DNA from: DATLFA01 sp039934635
GTDB taxonomy: Bacteria; Actinomycetota; Acidimicrobiia; Acidimicrobiales; WLNW01
Length of the DNA stretch: 64,000 nucleotides
Direction of reading: 5' to 3'
Assembly: GCA_039934635.1 (NCBI GenBank)
Contig: JBDTLT010000003.1
Span: forward strand, 1-64,000
Shown here: in pieces, positions 1 through 8,719 of the stretch
Numbering within the stretch: the first letter of the stretch is position 1
Layout of the letters: each line of letters opens with the position of its first letter
The notes under the pieces: generated by a model
Told to the model about the DNA's origin: nothing
The model's input: only the letters and a program-made list of their open reading frames with translations
Databases searched by the model: none
Translations under genes and position numbers: made by a program

Positions 1-1237
1 TCATGCCTGCGCCCACGGTGCTCATCGTCGACTCGTCGATCAGGATGAAGCTGCCGGTTTGGCGATTGCGCCGGTACTCGTCGAAGAGCAACGGCGCAGT
101 AGTGCGCAACGTGACCCGCCCGATGTCGTTGAGGCCCAATTGCGTGATCGTCTCGTCGCGGTGCAACGTGTCGACGTCGAGGCGGTAGTGCAACTGCTTG
201 ACGATCGCTCTCGCCGAGCGCGTCGTGTGCTTGATGGCCAGCTTGGAGCCGGCCGTGAGATTCGAACGCTCGCCCATCCAACACACCATGGCGTCGATGT
301 CCTGGCTGACCGTCGGTTGGTTGTGCGGGCGGCAGATCATGTCGCCGCGCGAGACATCGATGTCGTCCTCGAGTCGCAGCGAAACCGACATCGGTGGAAA
401 TGCTTCGTCGATAGGCCCGTCCGCGGTGTCGATGGACGCCACTCGCGTCGTGAACCCTGACGGCAGCACCATGACGGAGTCACCGGGCTTGAAGATGCCG
501 GCGGAGACCTGCCCGGCGTAGCCTCGATAGTCGTGGTGCTCGTCGTTGAGCGGACGCAGTACGTATTGCACGGCGAAGCGGGGGTCGATCAGGTTGCGAT
601 CGGACGCGATGTGCACTTCTTCGAGGTGGTGCAACAACGACGAGCCCTGATACCAGGGCATGTTGAGCGAGCGCTCGACGACGTTGTCGCCGTGCAAGGC
701 CGAGATCGGGATGAACGTGAGATCGGCCACGTCGAGCTTCATCGCGAACTCGCGGAACTGCGCCTTGACCGACTCGAAGAGCTCTTGGTCGTAGCCGACG
801 AGATCCATCTTGTTGACGCACACCACGAGATGCGGGATGCGCAGCAGCGAAGAGATGAATGCGTGGCGTTTGGTCTGCTCGATCACGCCGTTGCGTACAT
901 CGACCAACACGAGCGCCAAGTCGGCCGTCGACGCGCCTGTCACCATGTTGCGCGTGTACTGCACGTGCCCAGGGGTGTCGGCGATGATGAATTTGCGCCG
1001 GGGTGTCGCGAAGTAGCGGTAGGCCACGTCGATGGTGATGCCCTGTTCGCGCTCGGCGCGAAGACCGTCGGTCAACAGCGCGAGGTTGACATAACCGGCG
1101 CCCATCTGTGTCGACGCGCGCTCGACCGCCTCGAGCTGATCTTCGAAGATCGACTTGGTGTCGTAGAGCAGGCGCCCGATCAGTGTCGACTTGCCGTCGT
1201 CGACCGAGCCCGCGGTAGCGAAGCGCAGCAACTCCAT
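1..1237 (-). CDS. cysN: Sulfate adenylyltransferase subunit 1 (GTPase), 3' end cut off by the window
   Basis: CysN is the GTPase subunit of ATP sulfurylase; with CysD it makes adenosine 5'-phosphosulfate from sulfate and ATP in the cytosol. Read on the minus strand, 412 codons are present. The P-loop GSVDDGKST lies near residue 10, followed by the G3 motif ADTPGHVQYT and the NKMD motif VCVNKMDLVGYD, the standard EF-Tu-like GTPase set. The last visible residues (FILIDEST...VGAGM) match the usual end of the CysN core, so only a short tail, or a fused CysC kinase domain, could lie outside the window. The ATG overlaps the cysD stop (TGATG), so the two are translationally coupled, with cysD first. 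Confidence 0.95.
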   Translation of the reverse strand, partial: MELLRFATAGSVDDGKSTLIGRLLYDTKSIFEDQLEAVERASTQMGAGYVNLALLTDGLRAEREQGITIDVAYRYFATPRRKFIIADTPGHVQYTRNMVTGASTADLALVLVDVRNGVIEQTKRHAFISSLLRIPHLVVCVNKMDLVGYDQELFESVKAQFREFAMKLDVADLTFIPISALHGDNVVERSLNMPWYQGSSLLHHLEEVHIASDRNLIDPRFAVQYVLRPLNDEHHDYRGYAGQVSAGIFKPGDSVMVLPSGFTTRVASIDTADGPIDEAFPPMSVSLRLEDDIDVSRGDMICRPHNQPTVSQDIDAMVCWMGERSNLTAGSKLAIKHTTRSARAIVKQLHYRLDVDTLHRDETITQLGLNDIGRVTLRTTAPLLFDEYRRNRQTGSFILIDESTMSTVGAGM

Positions 1238-2142
1238 CAGAAGTACCCCTCGCGCTTGCGATCTTCCATGCCGGCCTCGGAGATGCGGTCGTCGGCTCGT
1301 GTCGCGCCGCGCTCGGTGATGCGCGACGCAGCCACCTCGGCGATCACCTTGCTGATGGTGTCGGCGTTGGACTCGACCGCACCCGTGCACGTGGCATCGC
1401 CAACCGTGCGAAAGCGGACAGTCATTTCGACCACCTGTTCGCGCTCGAGCAGCTGTATGAACGGCGTGATCGCCAGCCACATGCCGTCGCGGTCGAACAC
1501 CTGGCGGCGGTGGGCGTAGTAGATGCTCGGCAGCTCGATGTTCTCTTCGTCGATGTACTGCCAGATGTCGAGCTCGGTCCAGTTCGAAATGGGGAATGCT
1601 CGGATGTGTTCGCCGCGGCGCAGCCGGCCGTTGTAGAGCTGCCACAGCTCGGGGCGCTGATTCTTGGGATCCCACTGCCCGAACTCGTCACGAAAGCTGA
1701 AGACGCGCTCCTTCGCGCGCGCCTTCTCTTCGTCGCGGCGAGCACCGCCGAACACGGCGTCGAAACGGTGCTCTTCGATGGCGTCGAGGAGGGTGGTCGT
1801 CTGCAGGCGGTTGCGCGACGCCCGCGGGCCCGTCTCTTCGACGACCCGGCCGGCGTCGATCGAGGCCTGCACCGATGCCACGATCAACCGGGCGCCGAGC
1901 TCGGCCACCCGCCGATCGCGATAGTCGAGCACCTCGTCGAAGTTGTGGCCCGTGTCGACGTGCATCACCGGGAACGGCAACCGGCACGGCCAAAACGCCT
2001 TGGCCGCGAGGTGCAACATGACCGCGGAGTCCTTGCCTCCCGAGAACAACAAACAAGGGCGCTCCAACTCGGCGGCAACCTCACGAATGATGTGGATCGA
2101 CTCTGCTTCGAGTTCACGCAATTGGGTCAGCTCGTACGCCAC
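1237..2142 (-). CDS. cysD: Sulfate adenylyltransferase subunit 2
   Basis: CysD is the catalytic ATP-PPase subunit that adenylates sulfate. The 301-residue product has the PP-loop SGGKDS near residue 35, followed by HVDTGHNFDEV, and ends in the conserved KRKREGYF, typical length and layout for the family. The GTG start is chosen because a TAGGGT hexamer lies 8 bases upstream, the leaderless pattern seen repeatedly here. It is the first gene of a cysD-cysN operon and stands divergent from cysQ, which removes the PAP by-product of sulfate assimilation. Assignment is secure; the exact start is slightly less so. Confidence 0.95.
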   Translation of the reverse strand: MAYELTQLRELEAESIHIIREVAAELERPCLLFSGGKDSAVMLHLAAKAFWPCRLPFPVMHVDTGHNFDEVLDYRDRRVAELGARLIVASVQASIDAGRVVEETGPRASRNRLQTTTLLDAIEEHRFDAVFGGARRDEEKARAKERVFSFRDEFGQWDPKNQRPELWQLYNGRLRRGEHIRAFPISNWTELDIWQYIDEENIELPSIYYAHRRQVFDRDGMWLAITPFIQLLEREQVVEMTVRFRTVGDATCTGAVESNADTISKVIAEVAASRITERGATRADDRISEAGMEDRKREGYF

Positions 2143-2150
2143 GGCGAGAA

Positions 2151-2156
2151 ACCCTA
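2151..2156 (-). promoter_or_regulatory. Leaderless -10 hexamer of cysD
   Basis: TAGGGT on the minus strand, 8 bases before the cysD GTG. Matches the TANNNT actinobacterial -10 at the spacing expected if transcription starts at the start codon. Confidence 0.55.
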
Positions 2157-2238
2157 CCGGTCAAGTCGGGATTTGGCGACGTGGGCCTTGTTTCCGCCAG
2201 CCGCGCCGCTCGGGCCCTCGTTCCCGCGGCGAGGTCGC

Positions 2239-2244
2239 TACCGT
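2239..2244 (+). promoter_or_regulatory. Leaderless -10 hexamer of cysQ
   Basis: TACCGT, 6 bases before the cysQ ATG. No Shine-Dalgarno sequence fits in the remaining space, so a leaderless mRNA is likely. Confidence 0.55.
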
Positions 2245-2250
2245 GATCGG

Positions 2251-3024
2251 ATGCCCCAATCGCCCTTCGAACGGCCTGCCGCGACCCCGTCGGATCATCT
2301 CGAGGCCGCTCGCATCGCCACGCTGACAGGCGAACTGCTGCTCAACTTGCGAGACGAACTCACCGCCGCGCACGCGCACAGCGGTGTCCTCAAGCGCGAG
2401 GGCGACCGGCAGGCGCACGACCTGATCATGAGCGAGCTCGGGCGCACCCGACCCGACGACGCGGTCCTGTCCGAAGAAGGGCGCGATCGCCCCGAACGCC
2501 TCGTCGCCGATCGGGTGTGGATCGTGGATCCGCTCGACGGCACCCGCGAATACGGCGAGGGTCGCCACGACTGGGCAGTCCACATCGCGCTCGTGATCGC
2601 CAACCAGCCGGTGGCCGGGGCGGTCGCGCTGCCCGCACTCGGCATCACGCTGTCGACGGCCGACCCTCCCCCGCTGCTGCCGCTGCACTCGGGGGCGCCC
2701 CGCATGATCGTCAGCCGCAGTCGCCCGCCGGTGGCCGCGCTCATCGTCGCCGAAGCAATCGGGGCCGAGTTGATCTCGCTCGGTTCGGCGGGGGCCAAGA
2801 CGATGGCCGTCGTGCTCGGTGAGGCCGACATCTACGCGCACTCGGGCGGCCAGTACGAATGGGACTCGTGCGCGCCGATCGCCGTGGCGCGTGCGGCGCG
2901 ATTGCACGCCTCGCGCATCGACGGCAGCGAGCTCGTCTACAACCAGCCCGATCCCTATCTCCCCGATCTGCTCGTGTGCCATCCCGAACTCGCCGCCGCG
3001 GCGCTAGGGGCACTTCGTGGTTGA
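2251..3024 (+). CDS. cysQ: CysQ-like 3'(2'),5'-bisphosphate nucleotidase / inositol monophosphatase family
   Basis: Probably hydrolyses 3'-phosphoadenosine 5'-phosphate to AMP, clearing the by-product of sulfotransfer and PAPS reduction. The 257-residue protein shows the metal-binding signatures of the inositol monophosphatase superfamily: VLSEEG near residue 73, IVDPLDGTREY near residue 92, and the C-terminal YEWDSCAPIAVA. The open frame extends much further upstream, but the ATG at 2251 is preceded by a TACCGT hexamer and begins the conserved part. Divergence from cysDN supports the sulfur role. Members of this superfamily overlap in substrate, so inositol or fructose phosphates remain possible. 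Confidence 0.85.
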   Translation: MPQSPFERPAATPSDHLEAARIATLTGELLLNLRDELTAAHAHSGVLKREGDRQAHDLIMSELGRTRPDDAVLSEEGRDRPERLVADRVWIVDPLDGTREYGEGRHDWAVHIALVIANQPVAGAVALPALGITLSTADPPPLLPLHSGAPRMIVSRSRPPVAALIVAEAIGAELISLGSAGAKTMAVVLGEADIYAHSGGQYEWDSCAPIAVARAARLHASRIDGSELVYNQPDPYLPDLLVCHPELAAAALGALRG

Positions 3025-3036
3025 AGCAAGGCGCGG

Positions 3037-4716
3037 ATGACGGCCGGGCCCGAGCGGCCCGCTTCTGAGCGGAGAGCAACGCGGACGGCGGCCGATCGAT
3101 CGGTGGGCGCGTTCAGCGACAACCCGCCGTGGCTGATCGATAGAGACGAATTGACGTGGCGCGTCGGGCTCTCGGCAATCCGGTCGGTGGCGCGTCGCGA
3201 AGTGCCCGCGATGATCGCACCACGGCATTGGCCAGGAGCGCGCGCGGCGCGCGTCATCACCGTCATCGGTAGTGCAGGCGCGACATGGTGGCTGCGCGAG
3301 CGGCGCAGCGGCGACAAGTCAGCGAGCCGAGCGGCGATCTCGCGGCGCATGCGCATCGCGGCCGAACAACTCGGCCCCACGTACATCAAGCTCGGCCAGA
3401 TCATCTCGAGCGGCCAGGGAATCTTCCCCGCCGAACTCGTCGACGAGTTCAAGAAATGCCGAGACCAGGTGCCGCCCGAATCGTTCGACACGGTTCGGCG
3501 CGTCATCGAAGAAGACTTCGGCATGGCGCTGCACGAAGTGTTCGCCGAGTTCGATCCGATGCCGCTGGCCTCCGCGTCGATCGCGCAGGTTCATCGCGCC
3601 CGGGTGCGCCCCGAGTTCGTCGCCCCGTTCGTCGGCGAGGGATCGGTGCCGACCGAGCCGGTCGAGGTCGTCGTCAAGGTGCAGCGGCCGCAAGTGGCCG
3701 ACCTCGTGCGCCGCGATCTCGGCGTGCTGGCGTGGCTCGCGCCGTTCCTCGTGGGCCGCATCGAAGTGGCCGCACTCGCCAACCCACCGGCGTTGGTCGA
3801 AGTGTTCGCCGAGACCATCTCCGAAGAACTCGACTTCCGCCTCGAAGCCGAGAACATGCTCGATGTCGCGCAGACGCTCGTCGAGTTGGAACAACGCGGT
3901 TATGTGATCCCGCGTCCGCACCCGACATTGGTGACGCGTCGCGTGCTCGTGATGGAGCGTCTGTCCGGCTTCGCCTTCGACGACGTCGAGAGCATCAAGA
4001 ACGCCGGCGTCGACACGCACGAGATCATTCGCACCGGGATGATCGGGTTCATGGAGGGCGCGCTGCTGCACGGCATCTTCCACGGCGACCTGCACGGCGG
4101 CAATCTCTTCGTGATGCCCGACGGCCGCACCGCGCTGCTCGACTTCGGCATCACTGGGCGGCTCTCCACGCCGCGACGGCTCGCCTTCGTGCGGTTACTC
4201 ATCAGCGGCACCATGAACGACGCCAAGGGGCAGCTTGCCGCGCTGCGCGACCTCGGTGCGTTGCCCCGCGATGTCGATCTCGATGCGGTGATGGTCGACC
4301 TCGGGCTCGACCAGCCGCCGCTCGACCCGACGCAGCTCACCAGCGACCAACTCATCGCCGAGTTGCAGCGCGTCACCAAAGCGTTGGTGAGCTACGGCGC
4401 CAAGATCCCGAAGGAGCTGCTGCTCTTCGTCAAGAACATGGTGTTTCTCGACGGCGCGATCGCGGCGCTGGCGCCCGACCTCGATCTGTTGGCCGAAGTG
4501 CAGAACATCGCGCTCTACTTCGCGCAGACCCACGGGATGCGTCTCGCGGCCGAGGTCGGCATCGATCCGCTGAGCTGGCAGCTCGACATGGACGGCGTGA
4601 AGGGCAGCTTCGGTGTCGACCCGACCGTCGAGAGCCTCACCTATCGTGAGCTCACCGAGCGCCGCGCGATCATTCGCGAGCGAATGGAAAAGCATCGTCG
4701 CCGACGGCGCCGGTAG
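3037..4716 (+). CDS. UbiB/ABC1/AarF family atypical protein kinase
   Basis: A 559-residue member of the UbiB (ABC1/ADCK) family, kinases or ATPases tied to isoprenoid-lipid and quinone metabolism. The family-defining KxGQ motif appears as YIKLGQIISSGQG near residue 118, the alanine-rich nucleotide loop as PLASASIAQVHRA, and the catalytic and metal motifs as FHGDLHGGNLFV and LLDFGITG. It begins 12 bases after cysQ and ends where the nucS promoter begins, so it may be read through from cysQ. Actinobacteria use menaquinone, so a ubiquinone role should not be assumed; the substrate is unknown. Confidence 0.85.
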   Translation: MTAGPERPASERRATRTAADRSVGAFSDNPPWLIDRDELTWRVGLSAIRSVARREVPAMIAPRHWPGARAARVITVIGSAGATWWLRERRSGDKSASRAAISRRMRIAAEQLGPTYIKLGQIISSGQGIFPAELVDEFKKCRDQVPPESFDTVRRVIEEDFGMALHEVFAEFDPMPLASASIAQVHRARVRPEFVAPFVGEGSVPTEPVEVVVKVQRPQVADLVRRDLGVLAWLAPFLVGRIEVAALANPPALVEVFAETISEELDFRLEAENMLDVAQTLVELEQRGYVIPRPHPTLVTRRVLVMERLSGFAFDDVESIKNAGVDTHEIIRTGMIGFMEGALLHGIFHGDLHGGNLFVMPDGRTALLDFGITGRLSTPRRLAFVRLLISGTMNDAKGQLAALRDLGALPRDVDLDAVMVDLGLDQPPLDPTQLTSDQLIAELQRVTKALVSYGAKIPKELLLFVKNMVFLDGAIAALAPDLDLLAEVQNIALYFAQTHGMRLAAEVGIDPLSWQLDMDGVKGSFGVDPTVESLTYRELTERRAIIRERMEKHRRRRRR

Positions 4717-4719
4717 ATT
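4714..4719 (+). promoter_or_regulatory. Leaderless -10 hexamer of nucS
   Basis: TAGATT, 6 bases before the nucS ATG. Its first three bases are the stop codon of the upstream kinase gene, so termination codon and promoter share sequence. Confidence 0.5.
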
Positions 4720-4725
4720 CGCCCG

Positions 4726-5385
4726 ATGCGCCTCGTCATCGCTCGCTGCGCCGTCGACTACACCGGCCGGCTCGACGCACACCTGCCCGAAGCAGTGCGC
4801 CTCATCATGGTCAAGGCCGACGGTTGCGTCGCCATCCATGCGGACGGCGGTGCCTATAAGCCGCTGAATTGGATGAACGCTCCCAATCAGTTGGTGATCA
4901 ACGACGACAACGTGTGGGTCGTCAGCAACGGTAAAGACACCATCACCATCACCATCCATGAAGTGCTTTCCGATTTCAGTCACGACCTCGGCACCGACCC
5001 GGGCTTGCAAAAGGACGGGGTCGAAGCGCACTTGCAAGTGCTACTCGCGGCCAACCCCTCCGTCATCGCCGAGGGCCTACGACTCGTGCGGCGCGAGTAC
5101 CCGACCGACATCGGCCCGGTCGACCTGTTGTGCCGCGATGTCGACGGCCGCACAGTGGCGATCGAGATCAAACGGCGCGGCGAGATCGACGGCGTCGAGC
5201 AGCTCACTCGCTACCTCGACTATCTCAACCGCGATCCCCTGCTGCGTCCGGTGCGGGGCGTGTTCGTCGCACAAGAGATCAAGCCTCAAGCCAAGGTGCT
5301 GGCGTCGACTCGTGACATCGCGTGCGTCGAGGTCGACTACAACGAGCTGCGAGGCATCGAGTCGGACGAGCTCAGATTGTTCTGA
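4726..5385 (+). CDS. nucS: Endonuclease NucS (EndoMS), mismatch-specific
   Basis: NucS cuts both strands at mismatches and provides the non-canonical mismatch repair of actinobacteria and some archaea, which lack MutS and MutL. The 219 residues match the family: an N-terminal DNA-binding half with PLNWMNAPNQLVIND, then the nuclease half with GPVDLLCRDVDG and the VAIEIKRRGEIDGVEQLTRY core that supplies the catalytic D-E-K residues. The C-terminus ends DELRLF, resembling the clamp-binding tail of known NucS proteins. The start follows a leaderless -10 hexamer. Together with the glycosylase at 10.98 kb and the SOS polymerase genes, the window holds several fidelity and mutagenesis factors. Confidence 0.95.
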   Translation: MRLVIARCAVDYTGRLDAHLPEAVRLIMVKADGCVAIHADGGAYKPLNWMNAPNQLVINDDNVWVVSNGKDTITITIHEVLSDFSHDLGTDPGLQKDGVEAHLQVLLAANPSVIAEGLRLVRREYPTDIGPVDLLCRDVDGRTVAIEIKRRGEIDGVEQLTRYLDYLNRDPLLRPVRGVFVAQEIKPQAKVLASTRDIACVEVDYNELRGIESDELRLF

Positions 5386-5407
5386 TGCATTTCAAGCGAC
5401 CCGCGCC

Positions 5408-5710
5408 TTACGACAACAGCGTTCGAACAGCGAGACCGATCAACAGGCACGAGCCGTACGCCACCAAGTTGAGCTGGGCATTCGTGAGCTTGGAAGGTTT
5501 GTCGGTTGGCTTGCGACCGTATATGAAGTTGAAAGCCGACTGCGACACAAAGACTGTCGGCAGAATGATGATCCCTGACACGAGTTGGCGCTGATCGTCG
5601 TGGACCGCCCCGTAGGCCACTGCACAAGTGATCACGATCAAGACAGCAACGAGACTGGCAACCCGACTGCGCCAAATGTCGGCTGCCGTGAGCTTCTCGT
5701 GCCAGGCCAC
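5408..5710 (-). CDS. Small membrane protein of unknown function (100 aa)
   Basis: Not recognised. The product has a short charged N-terminus, then three probable membrane segments: about residues 16-35 (ASLVAVLIVITCAVAYGAV), 43-62 (around IIILPTVFVSQSAFNFI) and 80-98 (LNLVAYGSCLLIGLAVRTL), with a lysine-rich loop between the last two. The GTG start is preceded by a TAGGGT hexamer at 6 bases, which supports it being a real, leaderless gene. It runs convergent to nucS. Its base composition looks less GC-rich than its neighbours, which may reflect membrane codons or recent acquisition. Confidence 0.65.
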   Translation of the reverse strand: MAWHEKLTAADIWRSRVASLVAVLIVITCAVAYGAVHDDQRQLVSGIIILPTVFVSQSAFNFIYGRKPTDKPSKLTNAQLNLVAYGSCLLIGLAVRTLLS

Positions 5711-5716
5711 GCCACG

Positions 5717-5722
5717 ACCCTA
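5717..5722 (-). promoter_or_regulatory. Leaderless -10 hexamer of the 100-aa membrane gene
   Basis: TAGGGT on the minus strand, 6 bases before the GTG start. Confidence 0.5.
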
Positions 5723-5787
5723 GACGGCTCGCCTCCGGCGGCCCGGCAGTAGGGTCGGTGGGCTCGATCGACTTCGTTTATCCGGCA

Positions 5788-5793
5788 TAACCT
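5788..5793 (+). promoter_or_regulatory. Leaderless -10 hexamer of the WS/DGAT gene
   Basis: TAACCT, 8 bases before the ATG. Confidence 0.5.
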
Positions 5794-5801
5794 GGCCGGC
5801 C

Positions 5802-7238
5802 ATGCGCTACGACGATCGAATGTCCGACTTCGATCGCATCATGTGGGTGATCGAGAAGAACCCGCTTCTTCGCAGCACCATCGCTGCGATCACCGTGCTC
5901 GACCGCACGCCCGATCGCGCTCGCGTGCTGCACTGCGTCGACCGCGCCACTCGCAACATTCCCCGGCTGCGCCAGCGTGTCGTGTGGAACCCGTATTCGA
6001 TCGCGCCGCCCCGTTGGGAATTCGACCCGAACTTCGACCTCTCGTACCACGTGCGCTTCGCATCGGCCGGGGGGCACAACACCTTCGATGACGTCATCGC
6101 ATTCGTTGAGCCGATGGTCATGCAGAGCTTCGACCGCGATCGGCCGCTGTGGGAGTTCGTCGTGATCGAGAACATGGCCGATGGCCAGGCTGCGCTCATC
6201 ACGAAGCTGCATCACACGATCACCGACGGCATCGGCGCGGTGCGGCTGTTGCTCGAACTCGTCGACCTCGAGCCCGACCCTTCGCACGAAGCCGACATGC
6301 CGCCCGAGCCCGACATCGTCGTGCTCAACCAGACGCAACGTTTCCGCAGCGCCGTGCTCCACGAAGCACAGCGCCAGAGATCATTGGTGCAACAGGGTTT
6401 CGGCGTCGTCGAACGCCTCCGGGAAGACCCGTCGACCACGACGCGGGGAGCGGCGGCCGTGGCCACTTCGGTCGGACGTGCCGCGCGTTCGGGTATCAAA
6501 CCGCTGTCGCCGTTGATGGTGGGCCGTTCGACGTCGAGCAGCCTGCATACCTTCGACGTCGAAGTGAAGGCGTTGAAGACGGCGGCGCGCGTCGCGCACG
6601 CCAGGCTCAACGATGCGCTCGTCGTCGCCGTCGCCAACGGCCTCAACCGCTACCACAACGCGATGGGGACACCCGTCGATCGGCTGCGCATGGGTATGGC
6701 GATCAACAATCGTTTCGCGGAGCGCGCCGATCGTTCGGGCAACGAGTTCGTCCCGGCGCGATTCGAAGTGCCGATCGCCATCGAGGATCCGATCGAACAC
6801 ATGCGCACCATGCGCGACATCATCCGGACGCAGCGGGCCGAACCGATGTTGTCGTTGATGGAGCCATTGGCCGGCATCGTCAGCCGGTTTCCCCGCTTTG
6901 TCGTGACCAACCTGTTCACTGCGGCATTGAGCGGGCAGGATTTCAACGTGAGCAACGTGCCCGGCGCCGACATCGAGGTCTACTTCGCCGGCACGACGAT
7001 CGTCGCGCAGTACCCCATCGGGCCACTCAGCGGTGCCGCCGTCAACGTCACGTTGCTCAGCTATCTCGACACCGCGTACATCGGCCTCAACCTCGACCGC
7101 GCCGCGATCACCGAGATCGACCTCTTCGTCGACTGCATCCAGCAAGGTCTCGAAGCGGTGGTGTACGCCGGCCGCAAACCCGCGCGTAAACCTGCATCAC
7201 GCAAGGCCGCGCCACGCGCAAAGAGGACCAAGCGTTGA
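5802..7238 (+). CDS. WS/DGAT family O-acyltransferase (wax ester / triacylglycerol synthase)
   Basis: Transfers an acyl group from acyl-CoA to diacylglycerol or a long-chain alcohol, making storage lipid. The 478-residue protein carries the catalytic HHxxxDG motif as HHTITDG near residue 137, and the downstream NVSNVPG and PLSGAAVNVTLLSY signatures of the family. Length is usual. The lysine/arginine-rich C-terminal tail (from about residue 455) is a low-complexity basic extension. The following gene starts inside its stop codon, so the two are coupled; a lipid-modifying flavoprotein is a reasonable partner. Preferred acceptor cannot be told from sequence. Confidence 0.9.
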   Translation: MRYDDRMSDFDRIMWVIEKNPLLRSTIAAITVLDRTPDRARVLHCVDRATRNIPRLRQRVVWNPYSIAPPRWEFDPNFDLSYHVRFASAGGHNTFDDVIAFVEPMVMQSFDRDRPLWEFVVIENMADGQAALITKLHHTITDGIGAVRLLLELVDLEPDPSHEADMPPEPDIVVLNQTQRFRSAVLHEAQRQRSLVQQGFGVVERLREDPSTTTRGAAAVATSVGRAARSGIKPLSPLMVGRSTSSSLHTFDVEVKALKTAARVAHARLNDALVVAVANGLNRYHNAMGTPVDRLRMGMAINNRFAERADRSGNEFVPARFEVPIAIEDPIEHMRTMRDIIRTQRAEPMLSLMEPLAGIVSRFPRFVVTNLFTAALSGQDFNVSNVPGADIEVYFAGTTIVAQYPIGPLSGAAVNVTLLSYLDTAYIGLNLDRAAITEIDLFVDCIQQGLEAVVYAGRKPARKPASRKAAPRAKRTKR

Positions 7239-8437
7239 GCCCTGTCGATGTCGTTGTCGTCGGAGCAGGGCCCGCCGGGTGTGCCGCCGCCATCACGCTC
7301 GCGCAGGCAGGACGGTCGGTCGTGGTCATCGACAAGGCCACGTTTCCGCGCGACAAGTTCTGTGGGGACGGCCTGACCGCAGGCGCGCTGCGCCACCTCC
7401 AAGCGCTCGGCCTCGATCCACTCGACGTGCCGTCGTGGCACCGCGTCGACGACATCATCGTGCGCGGTCCCAATGGGCATGAGGTCGAGTTCCCGCTGCC
7501 CCGCGACCAAGGTCAATTCGCCGTCGTCGCCCGCCGAATCGACCTCGACTACGCGCTGGTGAAACGAGCGCGAGGTGTGGGCGCGACGGTTCACGACGGC
7601 CATGCGTTCAAATCGATCACCGTGCGCGACGGTCACGTCGAAGTCGTTGCCGACGGGCTCGACCCTGTCCGCGCCCGATTCGTTATCGGAGCCGATGGCA
7701 TGTGGTCGCCGCTCCGCAAAGCACTCGACGTCGCGCTACCCCACTATCTCGGGGAGTGGCACGCGTTTCGCCAGTACTTCACCAACGTCACCGGTAGCGC
7801 ATCCGACAAGATGATCGTCTGGTTCGAGCCGTCGGTCCTACCCGGCTACGTGTGGTCGTTCCCTCTTGGCGACGGCCGCGCCAACGTCGGCTTCGGTATC
7901 ACGCGCAACGCAGGCACGCCGACGAGCACCATGAAAGCGCAGTGGCCGGCGTTGCTCGCGACGCCGCACATCGCCGCGGCACTGGGCGAGCATGCCGTGC
8001 CCGAGTCACCGCACCGCGCGTGGCCGATACCCGCGCGGATCGACAAGGTCGCCCTGACTGCACCGCGCACACTGTTCGTCGGCGATGCGGCCGCGGCAAC
8101 CGACGTGATGACCGGTGAGGGCATCGCGCAGGCGTTGCTCACCGGTGAACTCGCGGCACGCGCCGTGATCAGTGGGGCGACGGCAGACGGCGTGCGCGCA
8201 CGATACGAACAGTCGGTCAAGCGTGCCTTGTTCGCGGACCACCGCATGTCGGTGGTGCTGCAATCGGCGCTCGCGCGGCCTCGTGCGCTCGACGCCGCGG
8301 TGCGCGTCGCCGGCCTCAACGGCTGGACGCGGCGCAACTTCGCCCGGTGGCTGTTCGAGGACTACCCGCGAGCGCTGCTGGTCACGCCGCGTCGATGGCA
8401 CCGACACATGCTCGACGCCGCCGGCGCCTACCGCTGA
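7235..8437 (+). CDS. Geranylgeranyl reductase family FAD-dependent oxidoreductase
   Basis: A 400-residue flavoprotein of the group that reduces isoprenoid chains, such as geranylgeranyl groups or the menaquinone side chain. It begins with the dinucleotide-binding VVVVGAGPAGCAAA, has the family motif FPRDKFCGDGL near residue 40, VIGADGMWSPLRKAL in the middle, and the FAD-binding GDAAAATDVMTGEGIAQAL near residue 285. The TTG start overlaps the stop of the WS/DGAT gene (TTGA). Its exact lipid substrate is not shown by the sequence. It ends in a hairpin shared with the convergent small gene. Confidence 0.85.
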   Translation: MSPVDVVVVGAGPAGCAAAITLAQAGRSVVVIDKATFPRDKFCGDGLTAGALRHLQALGLDPLDVPSWHRVDDIIVRGPNGHEVEFPLPRDQGQFAVVARRIDLDYALVKRARGVGATVHDGHAFKSITVRDGHVEVVADGLDPVRARFVIGADGMWSPLRKALDVALPHYLGEWHAFRQYFTNVTGSASDKMIVWFEPSVLPGYVWSFPLGDGRANVGFGITRNAGTPTSTMKAQWPALLATPHIAAALGEHAVPESPHRAWPIPARIDKVALTAPRTLFVGDAAAATDVMTGEGIAQALLTGELAARAVISGATADGVRARYEQSVKRALFADHRMSVVLQSALARPRALDAAVRVAGLNGWTRRNFARWLFEDYPRALLVTPRRWHRHMLDAAGAYR

Positions 8438-8451
8438 CGCGGCGGGTCAGC
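8433..8451. terminator. Hairpin between convergent genes, built on the two stop codons
   Basis: GCTGAC (8433-8438) and GTCAGC (8446-8451) are perfect complements around a 7-base loop. The stop codons of the convergent genes lie in the two arms. No U-tract follows, so it would be a GC-type bidirectional terminator at best. Confidence 0.4.
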
Positions 8452-8650
8452 TCAGGGGCGTGAGGGACAGCTGCGTACGGTCGATGAGACCGAGCTCGAC
8501 GCCGTTGTCGAAACGCACGCGGTAGCGATGCCACGCGAGCCCGCCGGGCATGATCACGAACCCCTGCGTACCCTCCGGCACCCCTGGCAGCGCCTGCGCG
8601 GCGTAGACCTTCTGCTTGGTTTTGAGCTCGTAGATGCGCTTCTTGGCCAT
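8447..8650 (-). CDS. Conserved-looking small protein (67 aa), function unknown
   Basis: Not recognised. The product starts MAKKRIYELKTKQKVYAAQ and is rich in short beta-type segments (WHRYRVRFDNGVELGLIDRTQL), suggesting a small SH3-like barrel. Its codon use fits the local genome and no longer antisense gene covers it. It is convergent with the reductase and divergent from the SDR at 8720. A TATCCT hexamer lies 11 bases before the ATG on the minus strand, a possible promoter. Confidence 0.6.
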   Translation of the reverse strand: MAKKRIYELKTKQKVYAAQALPGVPEGTQGFVIMPGGLAWHRYRVRFDNGVELGLIDRTQLSLTPLS

Positions 8651-8719
8651 AACGTCTCGTCAGGATAGGCGAGTCGCTACCGTTGCCGCCGACTTCAGCG
8701 CGATCGAGGGGCACAAAAC

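Noticed and set aside
533..1519. 328-codon plus-strand frame opposite cysN/cysD
   Set aside because: Antisense shadow; the minus strand carries complete CysN and CysD motifs.
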